Shown: positions 53,167 to 61,850 of the stretch, in pieces
Position numbering within the stretch: position 1 is the first letter of the stretch
How the letters are laid out: each line of letters starts with the position of its first letter
Origin: an uncultured Bacteroidales bacterium
GTDB lineage: Bacteria > Bacteroidota > Bacteroidia > Bacteroidales > UBA932
Assembly (NCBI GenBank): GCA_944326245.1
Contig: CALVDF010000002.1
Span: 1-64,000, forward strand
Length of the DNA: 64,000 nt
Direction: 5' to 3'
Program-made: the position numbers and the translations under genes
Notes under the pieces: model-generated
Databases searched by the model: none
Seen by the model: only the letters and a program-made list of their open reading frames with translations
What the model was told of the DNA's origin: nothing

Positions 53167-53802
53167 ATGCTACTGGGTCTGATCAAAGGACTGATTGTCG
53201 GTCTCGTTGTATCCATTCCGGTGGGGCCCCTCGGGCTTCTTTGCATTCCGCGGACACTGGTGCTTGGACGCCGGGCCGGTCTGGCCGTAGGTCTGGGAGG
53301 CACTGTCAGCGACACTCTGTACGCGGCACTCGCGCTCTTCGCCCTGTCATTCATAAGAAGTTTCGTACAGGCCAATGAAGCATGGATCCTGCTGGCGGGA
53401 GGAGCAATCATATCGTTCAGCGGAATCAGACTGCTGGTTACCCGTCACCCGATACGGCATCCCGAAACCGTAAGGTCCAAGGCTGTCAGCAATGCCCGGG
53501 CCGCAGAAGGAGTCCTCAACGGATTCCTGATATCCGTCACCAACCCTGGCACACTGGTATGCATGCTGTGGCTTTTCACATTTCTCCGGGTAGACACCGT
53601 GCATCCGGCAGCCATGCTCACGGAATGGGCAGGCACAGCACTGGGCTCGGCAGCCACATGGACATTCATCACATGGATAATAAGCACTTTCAAAGACCGG
53701 ATAACCATGGGACAGCTGCAGATCCTGACAAAAGTCTGCGGAGCAGCCATCCTGGTCATCGGCCTGGCCTCGGCGGCAAAAAGCATCCTGCTCTTCCTCT
53801 GA
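53167..53802 (+). CDS. LysE/RhtB-family amino acid exporter
   Basis: A 211-residue inner-membrane protein with six hydrophobic helices. Its N-terminus IKGLIVGLVVSIPVGPLGLLCI is the LysE/RhtB signature (shown in parts: GLVVSIPVGP, then LGLLCI), followed by RAGLAVGLGGTVSDTLYA. It should export amino acids or related small molecules, substrate unknown. It follows trmD by 24 bp and ends 12 bp from the convergent P-type ATPase stop. Confidence 0.88.
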   Translation: MLLGLIKGLIVGLVVSIPVGPLGLLCIPRTLVLGRRAGLAVGLGGTVSDTLYAALALFALSFIRSFVQANEAWILLAGGAIISFSGIRLLVTRHPIRHPETVRSKAVSNARAAEGVLNGFLISVTNPGTLVCMLWLFTFLRVDTVHPAAMLTEWAGTALGSAATWTFITWIISTFKDRITMGQLQILTKVCGAAILVIGLASAAKSILLFL

Positions 53803-53814
53803 GGCCCGGGACTT

Positions 53815-56424
53815 CTACCGTCCGTTCCACTTCAAGGCCTTGAAGATCTCGACCACTACCAGCGGCACGAGAGCCAGCAGAACAATTATGCCCCACTGGT
53901 TGAGTGTCATGTGGGTAAACTCGAATGCCGTCATCAGCGGTCCTATAAGCAGCACTGCCAGGGTCAGCACCAGAGACATCAGCAGAGCGAATATGAGAGG
54001 CTTGTTGTTCAGGATATTGAACCTGAAACGGGACTCGGTATTGGAATGCAGGTTGCCGGCATGCACCAGCTTGGCCATAACCAGAGATGCAAAGGCCATG
54101 GTCTGTCCAAGAGCCTCCCCACCCTGGTTCTTGCCTACTATGAACGCCGTCAAGGTAATCGCAGTAACCATAAGTCCCTGATAGCTTATCCTCCATATCA
54201 TGCCGCGGTCCATGAACTGCTTGCCCTTGCCGCGCGGACTCTTGCTCATCACATCCTTTGATGCCGGATCCAGACTCAGGGCCAGAGCCGGGAATGTCTC
54301 GCTCACCAGGTTGATCCAGAGGATATGTATAGGCAAGAGGGGTATGCCCATATTGAATATGGAGGTGATGAACAGCAGGACTACCTCTCCCAGATTGGTT
54401 GACAGCAGGAAGAGAATTGTCTTGAGTATATTGTCATAGATACGGCGTCCCTCCGCCACTGCCGACACGATGGTCACGAAGTTGTCGTCCTGAAGGATCA
54501 TGTCGGATGCATCCTTCGCCACCTCAGTGCCAGTAATGCCCATGGACACTCCTATGTCGGCCTTCTTGAGCGCCGGCGCATCGTTCACTCCGTCACCGGT
54601 CATCGCCACGATCTCACCCCTCTTCTGCCATGCCGTCACTATCCTTTCCTTCTGCTCAGGCGCTATACGGGCATATACCGAATATTTGTCAACATTTGCA
54701 TCGAAATAGGCATCATCCAGCTTCTCCAGGTCAGTACCTGTAATGGCCAGGTCTCCATCCCTGAAAATACCTATCTTTCTGGCGATGGCAAGGGCTGTCG
54801 CCTTATGGTCTCCCGTAATCATGACCGGACGTATGCCGGCACTGCGGCACTCCGCTATTGCGCCTACAACCTCTTCCCTTTCCGGATCTATCATACCCAC
54901 CATTCCGACAAATATCAGATTGCGTTCAACGGTCTCCATATCGGAAGAAACCTCATCGACAGGCCTGTAGGCCATAGCCAGCACCCTGAGGGCCGATTCT
55001 GCCATGGCCTCGTTGCGCTCCTGAAGATCGACCATGTCCGAAGTAGTGATTTCTCGTACGCCTTCCGGAGATTCTATACGGTCGCATACCGACAGAATCT
55101 CGTCCAGTCCTCCTTTCACATTGGCCTGCAGGGTTCCGTCCGGCATGCGGTTGATGGTAGTCATCCTCTTGCGGGACGAGTCGAAAGCCACCTCGCCTAC
55201 CCTGGGGCATTCAGCCTCATATGCCTCCTTGACGACACCCTGTCCTGCCCCCATGTCTATCAGGGCTATCTCAGTAGGATCCCCGACCTTGGTAGTAGTG
55301 CCGTCACTGTTCTTGACGACTTTGGCATCACAGCACAGCACGGCGACTGATACCAGACGGTCAGGATTGCCGCTCACGGCATAGCTTTCCACCACAGTCA
55401 TCTGGTTCTTCGTAAGGGTTCCGGTCTTGTCCGAGCAGATCACGGTCGTACATCCTAGAGTCTCCACCGAGGGCAGCTTGCGGATTATGGCATTGTGCCT
55501 GGCCATACGGCGCACTCCCATGGACAGGATGATGGTTGAAATGGCCGGCAGGCCTTCGGGTATGGCCGCTACAGCCAGCGATATGGCCACCATGAACATG
55601 TCTATGATCTCATTGCCGTAGAGCACACCTATCAGGAATATCACCACACAGATAAGGACTGACGCTATGCCTATTACCTTACCCAGCTTCTCCAGACGCA
55701 CCTGCATGGGTGTCTGGGTCTCCGAATCCCGGTTGAGCATCCTGGCGATCTTGCCGATCTCAGTGTTCATGCCCGTGCCCACAACGATACCCTGGCCGCG
55801 TCCGAATGTCACCACTCCGCTTGAGAAAGCCATGTTCTTCCTGTCTCCCAGAGGCACATCCTGCTCTTCGATGACTTCAGGGGATTTTTCGACCGGTACC
55901 GACTCTCCTGTCATTGAAGACTCCTGGATACTCATGTTGACAGACTCCGTAATCCTTATGTCGGCCGGCACTATATCTCCAACTTCCAGCACTACCACAT
56001 CCCCGGGCACCACATCCTCCACATTGACGATATAGGATTCGCCCCCGCGTATAACCTTTGCCATCGGAGCTGCCATCTTCTTGAGGGCATCCATGGACTT
56101 CTGGGCCTGGAATTCCTGATAGGCACCGATAAACGCATTGAGCAGCAGAATACCCATAATAATATAGGTGTCCAGAAGGCCTTCTCCGGTCCTTACACCC
56201 ATGACTCCGGATATCACGGCAGCTATAATCAGCAGAATGATCAGAAAACTCTTGAACTGCTCCAGAAACATCACGATGAACGGACGTCCCTTCTTCTGTA
56301 CCAGCGTATTCTTGCCGTACTTTTCAAGACGGGCAGCTATCTCGTCGGGACTCAACCCCCTGACAGCATCAGTCTGAAACTCGTTCGAAACATCCTCGAT
56401 GGAATGATTGTAGTATTGCTTCAT
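53815..56424 (-). CDS. Calcium-type P-type (P2A) ATPase
   Basis: An 869-residue cation pump of the PMCA/SERCA-like class. The N-terminal cation-ATPase domain is followed by TGES (STMTGESVPVEK), helix 4 with AAIPEGLPA, the phosphorylation site CSDKTGTLTKNQM (about residue 331 Asp), KGGLDEIL, MITGDHKATA and MTGDGVNDAPALKKADIG. Ten membrane helices fit. IPEGLP and the absence of CPC or heavy-metal domains point to Ca2+ rather than Cu or Zn, but bacterial relatives may also carry Mn2+. It is monocistronic, divergent from the AraC regulator. Confidence 0.92.
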   Translation of the reverse strand: MKQYYNHSIEDVSNEFQTDAVRGLSPDEIAARLEKYGKNTLVQKKGRPFIVMFLEQFKSFLIILLIIAAVISGVMGVRTGEGLLDTYIIMGILLLNAFIGAYQEFQAQKSMDALKKMAAPMAKVIRGGESYIVNVEDVVPGDVVVLEVGDIVPADIRITESVNMSIQESSMTGESVPVEKSPEVIEEQDVPLGDRKNMAFSSGVVTFGRGQGIVVGTGMNTEIGKIARMLNRDSETQTPMQVRLEKLGKVIGIASVLICVVIFLIGVLYGNEIIDMFMVAISLAVAAIPEGLPAISTIILSMGVRRMARHNAIIRKLPSVETLGCTTVICSDKTGTLTKNQMTVVESYAVSGNPDRLVSVAVLCCDAKVVKNSDGTTTKVGDPTEIALIDMGAGQGVVKEAYEAECPRVGEVAFDSSRKRMTTINRMPDGTLQANVKGGLDEILSVCDRIESPEGVREITTSDMVDLQERNEAMAESALRVLAMAYRPVDEVSSDMETVERNLIFVGMVGMIDPEREEVVGAIAECRSAGIRPVMITGDHKATALAIARKIGIFRDGDLAITGTDLEKLDDAYFDANVDKYSVYARIAPEQKERIVTAWQKRGEIVAMTGDGVNDAPALKKADIGVSMGITGTEVAKDASDMILQDDNFVTIVSAVAEGRRIYDNILKTILFLLSTNLGEVVLLFITSIFNMGIPLLPIHILWINLVSETFPALALSLDPASKDVMSKSPRGKGKQFMDRGMIWRISYQGLMVTAITLTAFIVGKNQGGEALGQTMAFASLVMAKLVHAGNLHSNTESRFRFNILNNKPLIFALLMSLVLTLAVLLIGPLMTAFEFTHMTLNQWGIIVLLALVPLVVVEIFKALKWNGR

Positions 56425-56477
56425 GATTATTGAATTAAATTGACTGCAAAATTGACACTTCGCAACATATTAATTGT

Positions 56478-56485
56478 TATGTTTG
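56478..56485 (+). promoter_or_regulatory. Promoter -7 box for the AraC gene
   Basis: TATGTTTG lies 35 bp before the ATG at 56521, in the gap shared with the divergent P-type ATPase. Confidence 0.45.
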
Positions 56486-56520
56486 CAGTATAAAAAATGT
56501 AGAAAAAGTCGTATTTTTCA

Positions 56521-57279
56521 ATGATTGAGGACAAATTCGGATTTGCCATAGGGCTCTGCACTTCCGGCAAATGGGACCTGCGCATAGGCGGACGTGCCTA
56601 CAGTATCTCTTCCGGATGCCTGTACATACTGATACCCAGCCAGTTCACCGAAACAATATTCCGTTCCGGTGACTTCAGTGCCAGAAGTGTCACTGTATCC
56701 CTTGACGCCATACTGGAACACCCCAGCCCGGTCGACATAAATATACTGAACATCACATTCCTGCATCCGGTGATCCGGCTTGGCGGCGACACCGCTTCCC
56801 GCATGAAGGAATACTATGACTTCATCGACAGAAGGCACCGCGACAAAGGCAATGCCTACAGTAAGGAGATAAACAAGACTCTGCTATATGCACTGATGCT
56901 GGAAATCAGCAACATATACCGTAACATCTCGGGAGATGACAGCGAAGTGGCAAAGCCGCGTCAGGAACAGCTCACAGACGATTTTTTCAGACTTCTGTCC
57001 ACTCATTACCGCAGTCAGCACAACGTAGGATTCTACGCAGAAAGGCTCCACCGTACCCCGAAGTATTTTTCCGGGGCAATACGCCGCATCAGCGGACGCT
57101 CCGTTTCTGACTGGATAGCCACAATGCTGCTCAGCGACAGCAAGCTGCTGCTGCAAAGCACCGATATGACCGTACTCGAAATCTCGGAAGAACTGGGATT
57201 CTCAAGTCCGTCGGTATTTGTACAGTTCTTCCGCCACCATACGGGCATCACTCCGCTCCGGTTCCGCAAACAGCTGTAG
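56521..57279 (+). CDS. AraC-family transcriptional regulator
   Basis: A 252-residue regulator with an N-terminal cupin-like sensor (about residues 1-100) and a C-terminal pair of HTH motifs (about 150-250). The end reads SWDIA-like TVLEISEELGFSSPSVFVQF and FRHHTGITPLRFRKQ, the AraC signature. The ligand is unknown. It is divergent from the Ca-type ATPase (shared 96-bp gap), so it may control that pump. It converges on the cardiolipin synthase gene with 2 bp between stop codons. Confidence 0.9.
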   Translation: MIEDKFGFAIGLCTSGKWDLRIGGRAYSISSGCLYILIPSQFTETIFRSGDFSARSVTVSLDAILEHPSPVDINILNITFLHPVIRLGGDTASRMKEYYDFIDRRHRDKGNAYSKEINKTLLYALMLEISNIYRNISGDDSEVAKPRQEQLTDDFFRLLSTHYRSQHNVGFYAERLHRTPKYFSGAIRRISGRSVSDWIATMLLSDSKLLLQSTDMTVLEISEELGFSSPSVFVQFFRHHTGITPLRFRKQL

Positions 57280-57281
57280 AT

Positions 57282-58775
57282 CTACAGCAAAGGACTGACA
57301 AGACGGGCCACGGATTCATAGAACTTGTTGCGCAGCGGGCGACGGTTCCACTTGGCCTTGGACACCAGGGTGCAGCGGGACAGGTCCTTGCGGAAACGTT
57401 CCTCCACAGTCCTGGCACACTCCGCATCATACAGCACGGACGTCACTTCGAAATGGTGCTCAAGACTCCTGTTGTCCATATTCGCAGAACCTATAATGCA
57501 GTATTCACCGTCTATGCTCAGGACCTTGGAGTGATTGAAACCGCGTTTGAAAAGGTATACTTTGACACCTGCATCTATCAGCTCCGAGATATAGGACATG
57601 GTCCCCCAGTTGGTAAGCCACGTGTCGGAACGTTCCGGGATCATGATGGAAACCTTGACGTCAGACAGTGCAGTTATCTTGATGGCATTGAGGATAGTCT
57701 CTGAAGGCATGAAATACGGCGTGATGATGAAGATATGGTCCCTGGCTTTGGTAATGGCCGTAAAATAACACTGCATTATGCCGGCCCAGTCGCTGTCCGG
57801 CCCGGAAGAAAGTATCTGCGCATAATAGCGGTCACCGCCGGCCTTGCCTGCCGTCAGCATCTCCTTGTCCCTGAAATCCACATCCGGATAATACTTGCGC
57901 CTGCGCCCCAGATTCTTGTTCAGAATAAAATACCTGTCAAGCAGGAAAGTGGCCTGCAGTGACATGACGGACATTCCCTCTATGCGCACATGGGTATCCC
58001 TCCATTCCGGGAACTCACCTCCGTCATAATACCGGTCTGCGATGTTCACCCCGCCCAGGAAACCGACCTTGCCGTCTACAACCAAGATTTTCCTGTGGTT
58101 GCGGTAATTGACAATAGGCGGAAGGAACAGAAGCCTGAATGGGGAAAAATTGAGAATCTCTACCCCCGCATCCTGCAGTTCCTTCAAAAACTTCCTGCCG
58201 AGATGCCTGCCGCCGAACCCGTCGAACATCATCCTCACTTCCAGTCCCTCCCTGGCCTTTGCAATGAGCACCTCCTTGAACTCGTTGCCCACCTTGTCGT
58301 CCTCTATGATGAAAGACTGCAGATGGATATGCGTTCTGGCCATACGCATGTCCTGCAGCATTGCCGACAATGCTTCCTTGCCGGAAAAATAAATCTTCAC
58401 ACTGTGGTTGGCCGAGAGCAGGCTATGGGCACTGCGGATATTCTGTACCACCAGTTTATGGCAACGCCTTACCTCTTTGGGGATATTGTTGCGGTCCTCG
58501 AACTTTTCCAGCATCTCCCTGCAAAGCTCTTTCCTAAGTCCCAGATCCCTCGCTCCTTTTCTGGAGAACATCTTGTCCTTCCGGAAATTGCGTCCGAAGA
58601 AAAAATACAGGAGAATGCCCACATACGGCAGCAGAATCATGACCAGGACCCATGAAAGGGTCTTGACCGGATCCCTTTTGCTGGAAATCAGCATGACGGA
58701 CGAGTACACGGCAATCGCTATGTTCAGGAGATACAGAAGAGTCGTGAACAACGGCCAGATCCTGGACAGCTCCAT
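57282..58775 (-). CDS. cls: Cardiolipin synthase (PLD family)
   Basis: Joins phosphatidylglycerol units into cardiolipin at the inner membrane. The 497-residue protein has two N-terminal helices (about 8-30 and 38-60) and two HKD motifs, HRKILVVDGKVGFLGG (about residues 228-243) and HSKVLSIDGEYCIIGSANMD (about 410-429), each HxK-x4-D. It follows menG by 3 bp. With pssA in the window, it completes another branch of phospholipid synthesis. Confidence 0.95.
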   Translation of the reverse strand: MELSRIWPLFTTLLYLLNIAIAVYSSVMLISSKRDPVKTLSWVLVMILLPYVGILLYFFFGRNFRKDKMFSRKGARDLGLRKELCREMLEKFEDRNNIPKEVRRCHKLVVQNIRSAHSLLSANHSVKIYFSGKEALSAMLQDMRMARTHIHLQSFIIEDDKVGNEFKEVLIAKAREGLEVRMMFDGFGGRHLGRKFLKELQDAGVEILNFSPFRLLFLPPIVNYRNHRKILVVDGKVGFLGGVNIADRYYDGGEFPEWRDTHVRIEGMSVMSLQATFLLDRYFILNKNLGRRRKYYPDVDFRDKEMLTAGKAGGDRYYAQILSSGPDSDWAGIMQCYFTAITKARDHIFIITPYFMPSETILNAIKITALSDVKVSIMIPERSDTWLTNWGTMSYISELIDAGVKVYLFKRGFNHSKVLSIDGEYCIIGSANMDNRSLEHHFEVTSVLYDAECARTVEERFRKDLSRCTLVSKAKWNRRPLRNKFYESVARLVSPLL

Positions 58776-58778
58776 AAC

Positions 58779-59513
58779 CTATTTCCTCCCGACATAAAGG
58801 TATGCCACCCCTCCCGTCATGGATTCGGCGGAAATATCCGTAAATCCACCTTCAGACAACTCTGCGAGGAAGTCCCCCGGAGCAGGAAAATCAAACGAGG
58901 ATTCGGGCAGATAGGTATAGGCATAGGACTGTCTGGAGACAATGCGGCCGACAGCCGGAAGCACATGCTTGAAGTACATGGTATAGACTCCGCGCCACAG
59001 CCTGTTGCGGGGTATGGAAAATTCGGCGATGGCCAGCATCCCTCCATCCTTAAGTACCCTGTGCAGCTCCCGGATACACTGTCCGCGCTTGTCGAAATTC
59101 CTTATGCCGAAGGCAATGGTCACGGCATCGAATGTCCCGTCCCCGAACGGAAGGGCTGATGCATCCCCGTAACTGAACGTTATCTCCGGTGCTTTCTTCC
59201 GGGCAATGTCCATCATATTGGCAGAAATGTCTACGCCCGTGACATCCAGACCTTTCCTGTGCAGTGCAATGGATACGTCACCGGTACCGCAGGCTACATC
59301 CAGAACCCTGACATCCCCCGGCCTTTGCCGGCAGAACGACACCACCCTGCGGACCAGACGCCTCCTCCACGAACGGTCTATCCCGAACGACAGCAGATGA
59401 TTGAGGCTGTCATAGACAGGGGCGATGGAATCGAACATCGAGGAGATCGTCTCCCGCTTCTTGTCAAGCTGTCTTCCCGGCATAATCTGATATGAAACCG
59501 TAGGAACGGTCAT
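58779..59513 (-). CDS. menG: Demethylmenaquinone methyltransferase MenG/UbiE
   Basis: Performs the last C-methylation of menaquinone, the quinone expected in this group. The 244-residue class I methyltransferase has the family start MFDSIAPVYDSLNHLLSFGI, SAM motif I VLDVACGTGDVSI (about residues 71-83), DASALPFGDGTFDAVTIAFG and RNFDKRGQCIRELHRVLKDGG (in two parts). The ATG at 59513 overlaps the upstream PurL-C-like gene by 50 bp; an in-frame ATG at 59483 would cut the overlap to 20 bp and is equally plausible. Confidence 0.94.
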   Translation of the reverse strand: MTVPTVSYQIMPGRQLDKKRETISSMFDSIAPVYDSLNHLLSFGIDRSWRRRLVRRVVSFCRQRPGDVRVLDVACGTGDVSIALHRKGLDVTGVDISANMMDIARKKAPEITFSYGDASALPFGDGTFDAVTIAFGIRNFDKRGQCIRELHRVLKDGGMLAIAEFSIPRNRLWRGVYTMYFKHVLPAVGRIVSRQSYAYTYLPESSFDFPAPGDFLAELSEGGFTDISAESMTGGVAYLYVGRK

Positions 59514-59874
59514 CCATCCTCAGCTCGCCTTTGGTGACATGGCCGAGCAGAGTCGTGTCTATTCCATGGTTGAACATAAAGTTTACAAAATCCTCTTCCT
59601 GATCATTGTTCACAGAAACAATGGCTGTATACTTGGTATTTCCGTACAGGAATTCATCGTCGGTAAGGTCGGAATCCCCGGTTATGTCAAAACCCAGGGA
59701 CTTGTCCCTACAGCACTCAACCAAAGACTGGAAAATTCCCTTTCCGGAAATCCTGTGAAGGGATGTGATGAATCCCGAATCAATGTTCGAATTAAGATAA
59801 TCCACTGCTTCTGAGGACGTTATCAGATACAAAGTATCTCCCTTCTGCACAAAGCTTCCATTTATCTCTTTCAT
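59464..59874 (-). CDS. Stand-alone PurL C-terminal (AIRS_C)-like protein
   Basis: A 136-residue protein resembling only the last domain of FGAM synthase PurL. By memory alignment, KGDTLYLITSS matches the GD-x-IYLIG loop, ISGKGIFQSLVECC matches the HDVSDGGLFVTLLES helix with the key DGG changed to GKG, LGFDI and DDEFLYGNTKYTAIVSV match the FLFGESQSR..VSV strand (ESQSR altered to NTKYT), and LLGHVTKGELRMDDRSYGFI closely matches the C-terminal GHVTKGEIRVDD of Bacteroidetes PurL. There is no ATP-binding or glutaminase domain, and catalytic residues are lost. The ATG at 59874 is preferred to a TTG further out. It overlaps menG (50 or 20 bp). Regulation of, or binding to, purine enzymes is possible but unproven. 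Confidence 0.75.
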   Translation of the reverse strand: MKEINGSFVQKGDTLYLITSSEAVDYLNSNIDSGFITSLHRISGKGIFQSLVECCRDKSLGFDITGDSDLTDDEFLYGNTKYTAIVSVNNDQEEDFVNFMFNHGIDTTLLGHVTKGELRMDDRSYGFISDYAGKTA

Positions 59875-59952
59875 AGCCAGACGTTTTAAAATCAAATTTG
59901 ATGTAAATTTAAGAAAATTTTTAAAATTAGTTTCATTTTAAAAAAAAGATTG

Positions 59953-59960
59953 TATATTTG
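59953..59960 (+). promoter_or_regulatory. Promoter -7 box for tRNA-Leu
   Basis: TATATTTG lies 18 bp before the mature tRNA 5' end in an A/T-rich gap. Confidence 0.55.
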
Positions 59961-59978
59961 TAGCCCGAAACCCGAAAA

Positions 59979-60062
59979 GCCCAGATGGTGAAATTGGTAG
60001 ACACGCCACTTTGAGGGGGTGGTGCCGGTTACGGTGTGCAAGTTCGAGTCTTGTTCTGGGCA
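59979..60062 (+). tRNA. tRNA-Leu, anticodon GAG
   Basis: An 84-nt class II tRNA. The acceptor gcccaga pairs with tctgggc, then discriminator A. The D-arm is in gtgaaattggtagacac. The anticodon stem ccact/ggtgg surrounds TTGAGGG with anticodon GAG. A long variable arm (gccggttacggt) and the T-arm gcaag-ttcgagt-cttgt complete it. The 3' CCA is not encoded. Its terminator follows at once. Confidence 0.95.
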
Positions 60063-60066
60063 CACG

Positions 60067-60103
60067 AAAAGAGGTGAGAATCAATTGATTCCCACCTCTT
60101 TTT
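60067..60103 (+). terminator. Terminator after tRNA-Leu
   Basis: aaaagaggtg and cacctctttt pair as outer arms, and gaatc/gattc pair inside with an AATT loop, followed by T residues. It also lies just past the stop of the convergent PKD lipoprotein. Confidence 0.85.
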
Positions 60104-60120
60104 CATTTATTGTCTGGCTT

Positions 60121-61833
60121 TCACTTCAGGAGATTGAAGTCCTTCACGTCAAAAACCTCAGTAGACACTTCTCCCAGCCATCCGCTTTTGGCATTCACCC
60201 CTACCTGCACTTTCACAAAATCTATGTAGCCAAGGTTGGCCGGCTTGCCGTCAAAAGTGACGGCATCGCCGATGCGGAAATGATTGTCCGCCGGTGCGGC
60301 ATTGTAATTGTCATCGTCCGTGAGACGGTCCGTACTGCTGAAATTGTCCGCATACCCCCAGTCATAAGCCGGATTGACCCAATACGTACCGTTGCCTGAA
60401 GCATCGTAGTTACGGGCCTTGAGGCATGTGCCGCGGAGAGTGTAACTGTCCTCTTCCACCCATGCCGGGTAATAGTAATCCTGGCGGTGGAATGAGCCCA
60501 GATAATCTACCGTACCTGTATTGCCGCGGTTGTCCGTCCATGTAACCGGCATGCCGGGTGCTTCCGGCCGATAGTAGGTAACGGCATAGTCCTGGTCCGT
60601 CTCCGCCTTGCCGTATTCCGACCCCTTGAGTTCATACCAGGTATCGTTGGGCAGACCGTCCCCGTTTTCATCCTGCATGACCCACACGATACCGGGCTCC
60701 GACGATCCGTCAAAGGCATTGCCTGTGATAGCGAGGTTATAGTCCCCGTCATTGTCCACACTGTGGTCAAACCCTACCACGACATAGCCTCCGAAGCCCC
60801 CCAGCGATACGTACTGCGTCTGCGACATCCTGCTGCGGGCATACTCACAAGCCTCTTCCATAGTATTTGCCGTGTAATACTCGTTGACAAACTGCCCAGG
60901 TGCCGGCAGAAACTCAAAGACTTCACTGCAGGACGGAAGACCGCCTGCCGATGCGGGACGGTAGTATGTTCCCTCGGAGGGACAGACGTTGACTTTCAGT
61001 TCCTTTGTGGCTGTAAGATAACTGTTGCGCATCTCCACCCTGACTGTGTACACACCCTCAGCCGAGCCGGAAAACACATAGTCAGTACGTTCCCCCTGCT
61101 GTACCTGCTGACCGTCCGCATACCAGGTGTACACGGCATCGAAGGCATTCCGGACATCCTGTATACGGAGAAGTATCCTGCGGCCATGGCTCATGTTGTA
61201 CTCCGTCTGCCCGAATGACCATGAGAAATCCACCTCTTCGGCAGACTTGACACTCACCGTGAACTCCACGGCATCATTGCCGTCCTCATTGGCGGTCTCC
61301 AGACGCAGACGGTAGTCCCCTGTCCTGTCGCCGGTAAAAGTATAGACGGGCTCCCCGGAAACCGCCTGACCGTCTACACTCCATCTGTAGGAAACGTCCA
61401 GAGAAGAGGCCACTGTCGGTTTCAGTTCCAGAGAAGAGCCCTGAAGTATCACGAAGCCTTCCTCCGCACCTGGCAAGGTAATCGTCGGAGGATCAAGGTC
61501 CAGTACGTCTATCCTGATCTCTGCCTCGTCACGGCCTCCGTCCGTGGATACTGTAAGCCGGATGTAGAAACGTCCCTTCTCGTCGCTCACGAATTCCAGG
61601 GCAGGCGCAGACGACAGTTCTTCTCCGTTTTCGAGAGTCCACGAATACACTGCATGCTCCACATTCTCATAGACCGGCGATACGGTCACCGCACGGCCCG
61701 TCTTGGTGGTATAGATACCGCTTTCACTGTCAAGCGATATGCGGGGAGCAGGAGGAGTGACCTCCTCCCTGCACGAAGAGAGCATCACTCCTGCCACCGC
61801 AACTGCAATGAGACTGTATATTCTTCCCATCAT
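60121..61833 (-). CDS. Surface lipoprotein with PKD-like repeats
   Basis: A 570-residue exported lipoprotein with lipobox MLSSC (Cys about residue 21). Three PKD/Ig-like repeats (about 30-110, 115-200, 205-285), each ending in an R-x-RLTV/R-LRLE/TVRVEM strand, precede a C-terminal domain of about 280 residues rich in Tyr, Asp and Asn (DENGDGLPNDTWYELKGSEY, DWGYADNF). EF-like D-x-N-x-D repeats (VDNDGDYN; DENGDGLPND) suggest calcium binding. It is the last gene of the leftward surface operon, 17 bp after the next. In Bacteroides, similar proteins sit in corrinoid-uptake loci (from memory). Confidence 0.8.
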   Translation of the reverse strand: MMGRIYSLIAVAVAGVMLSSCREEVTPPAPRISLDSESGIYTTKTGRAVTVSPVYENVEHAVYSWTLENGEELSSAPALEFVSDEKGRFYIRLTVSTDGGRDEAEIRIDVLDLDPPTITLPGAEEGFVILQGSSLELKPTVASSLDVSYRWSVDGQAVSGEPVYTFTGDRTGDYRLRLETANEDGNDAVEFTVSVKSAEEVDFSWSFGQTEYNMSHGRRILLRIQDVRNAFDAVYTWYADGQQVQQGERTDYVFSGSAEGVYTVRVEMRNSYLTATKELKVNVCPSEGTYYRPASAGGLPSCSEVFEFLPAPGQFVNEYYTANTMEEACEYARSRMSQTQYVSLGGFGGYVVVGFDHSVDNDGDYNLAITGNAFDGSSEPGIVWVMQDENGDGLPNDTWYELKGSEYGKAETDQDYAVTYYRPEAPGMPVTWTDNRGNTGTVDYLGSFHRQDYYYPAWVEEDSYTLRGTCLKARNYDASGNGTYWVNPAYDWGYADNFSSTDRLTDDDNYNAAPADNHFRIGDAVTFDGKPANLGYIDFVKVQVGVNAKSGWLGEVSTEVFDVKDFNLLK

Positions 61834-61850
61834 TGCCGTTCACTGCCTGA

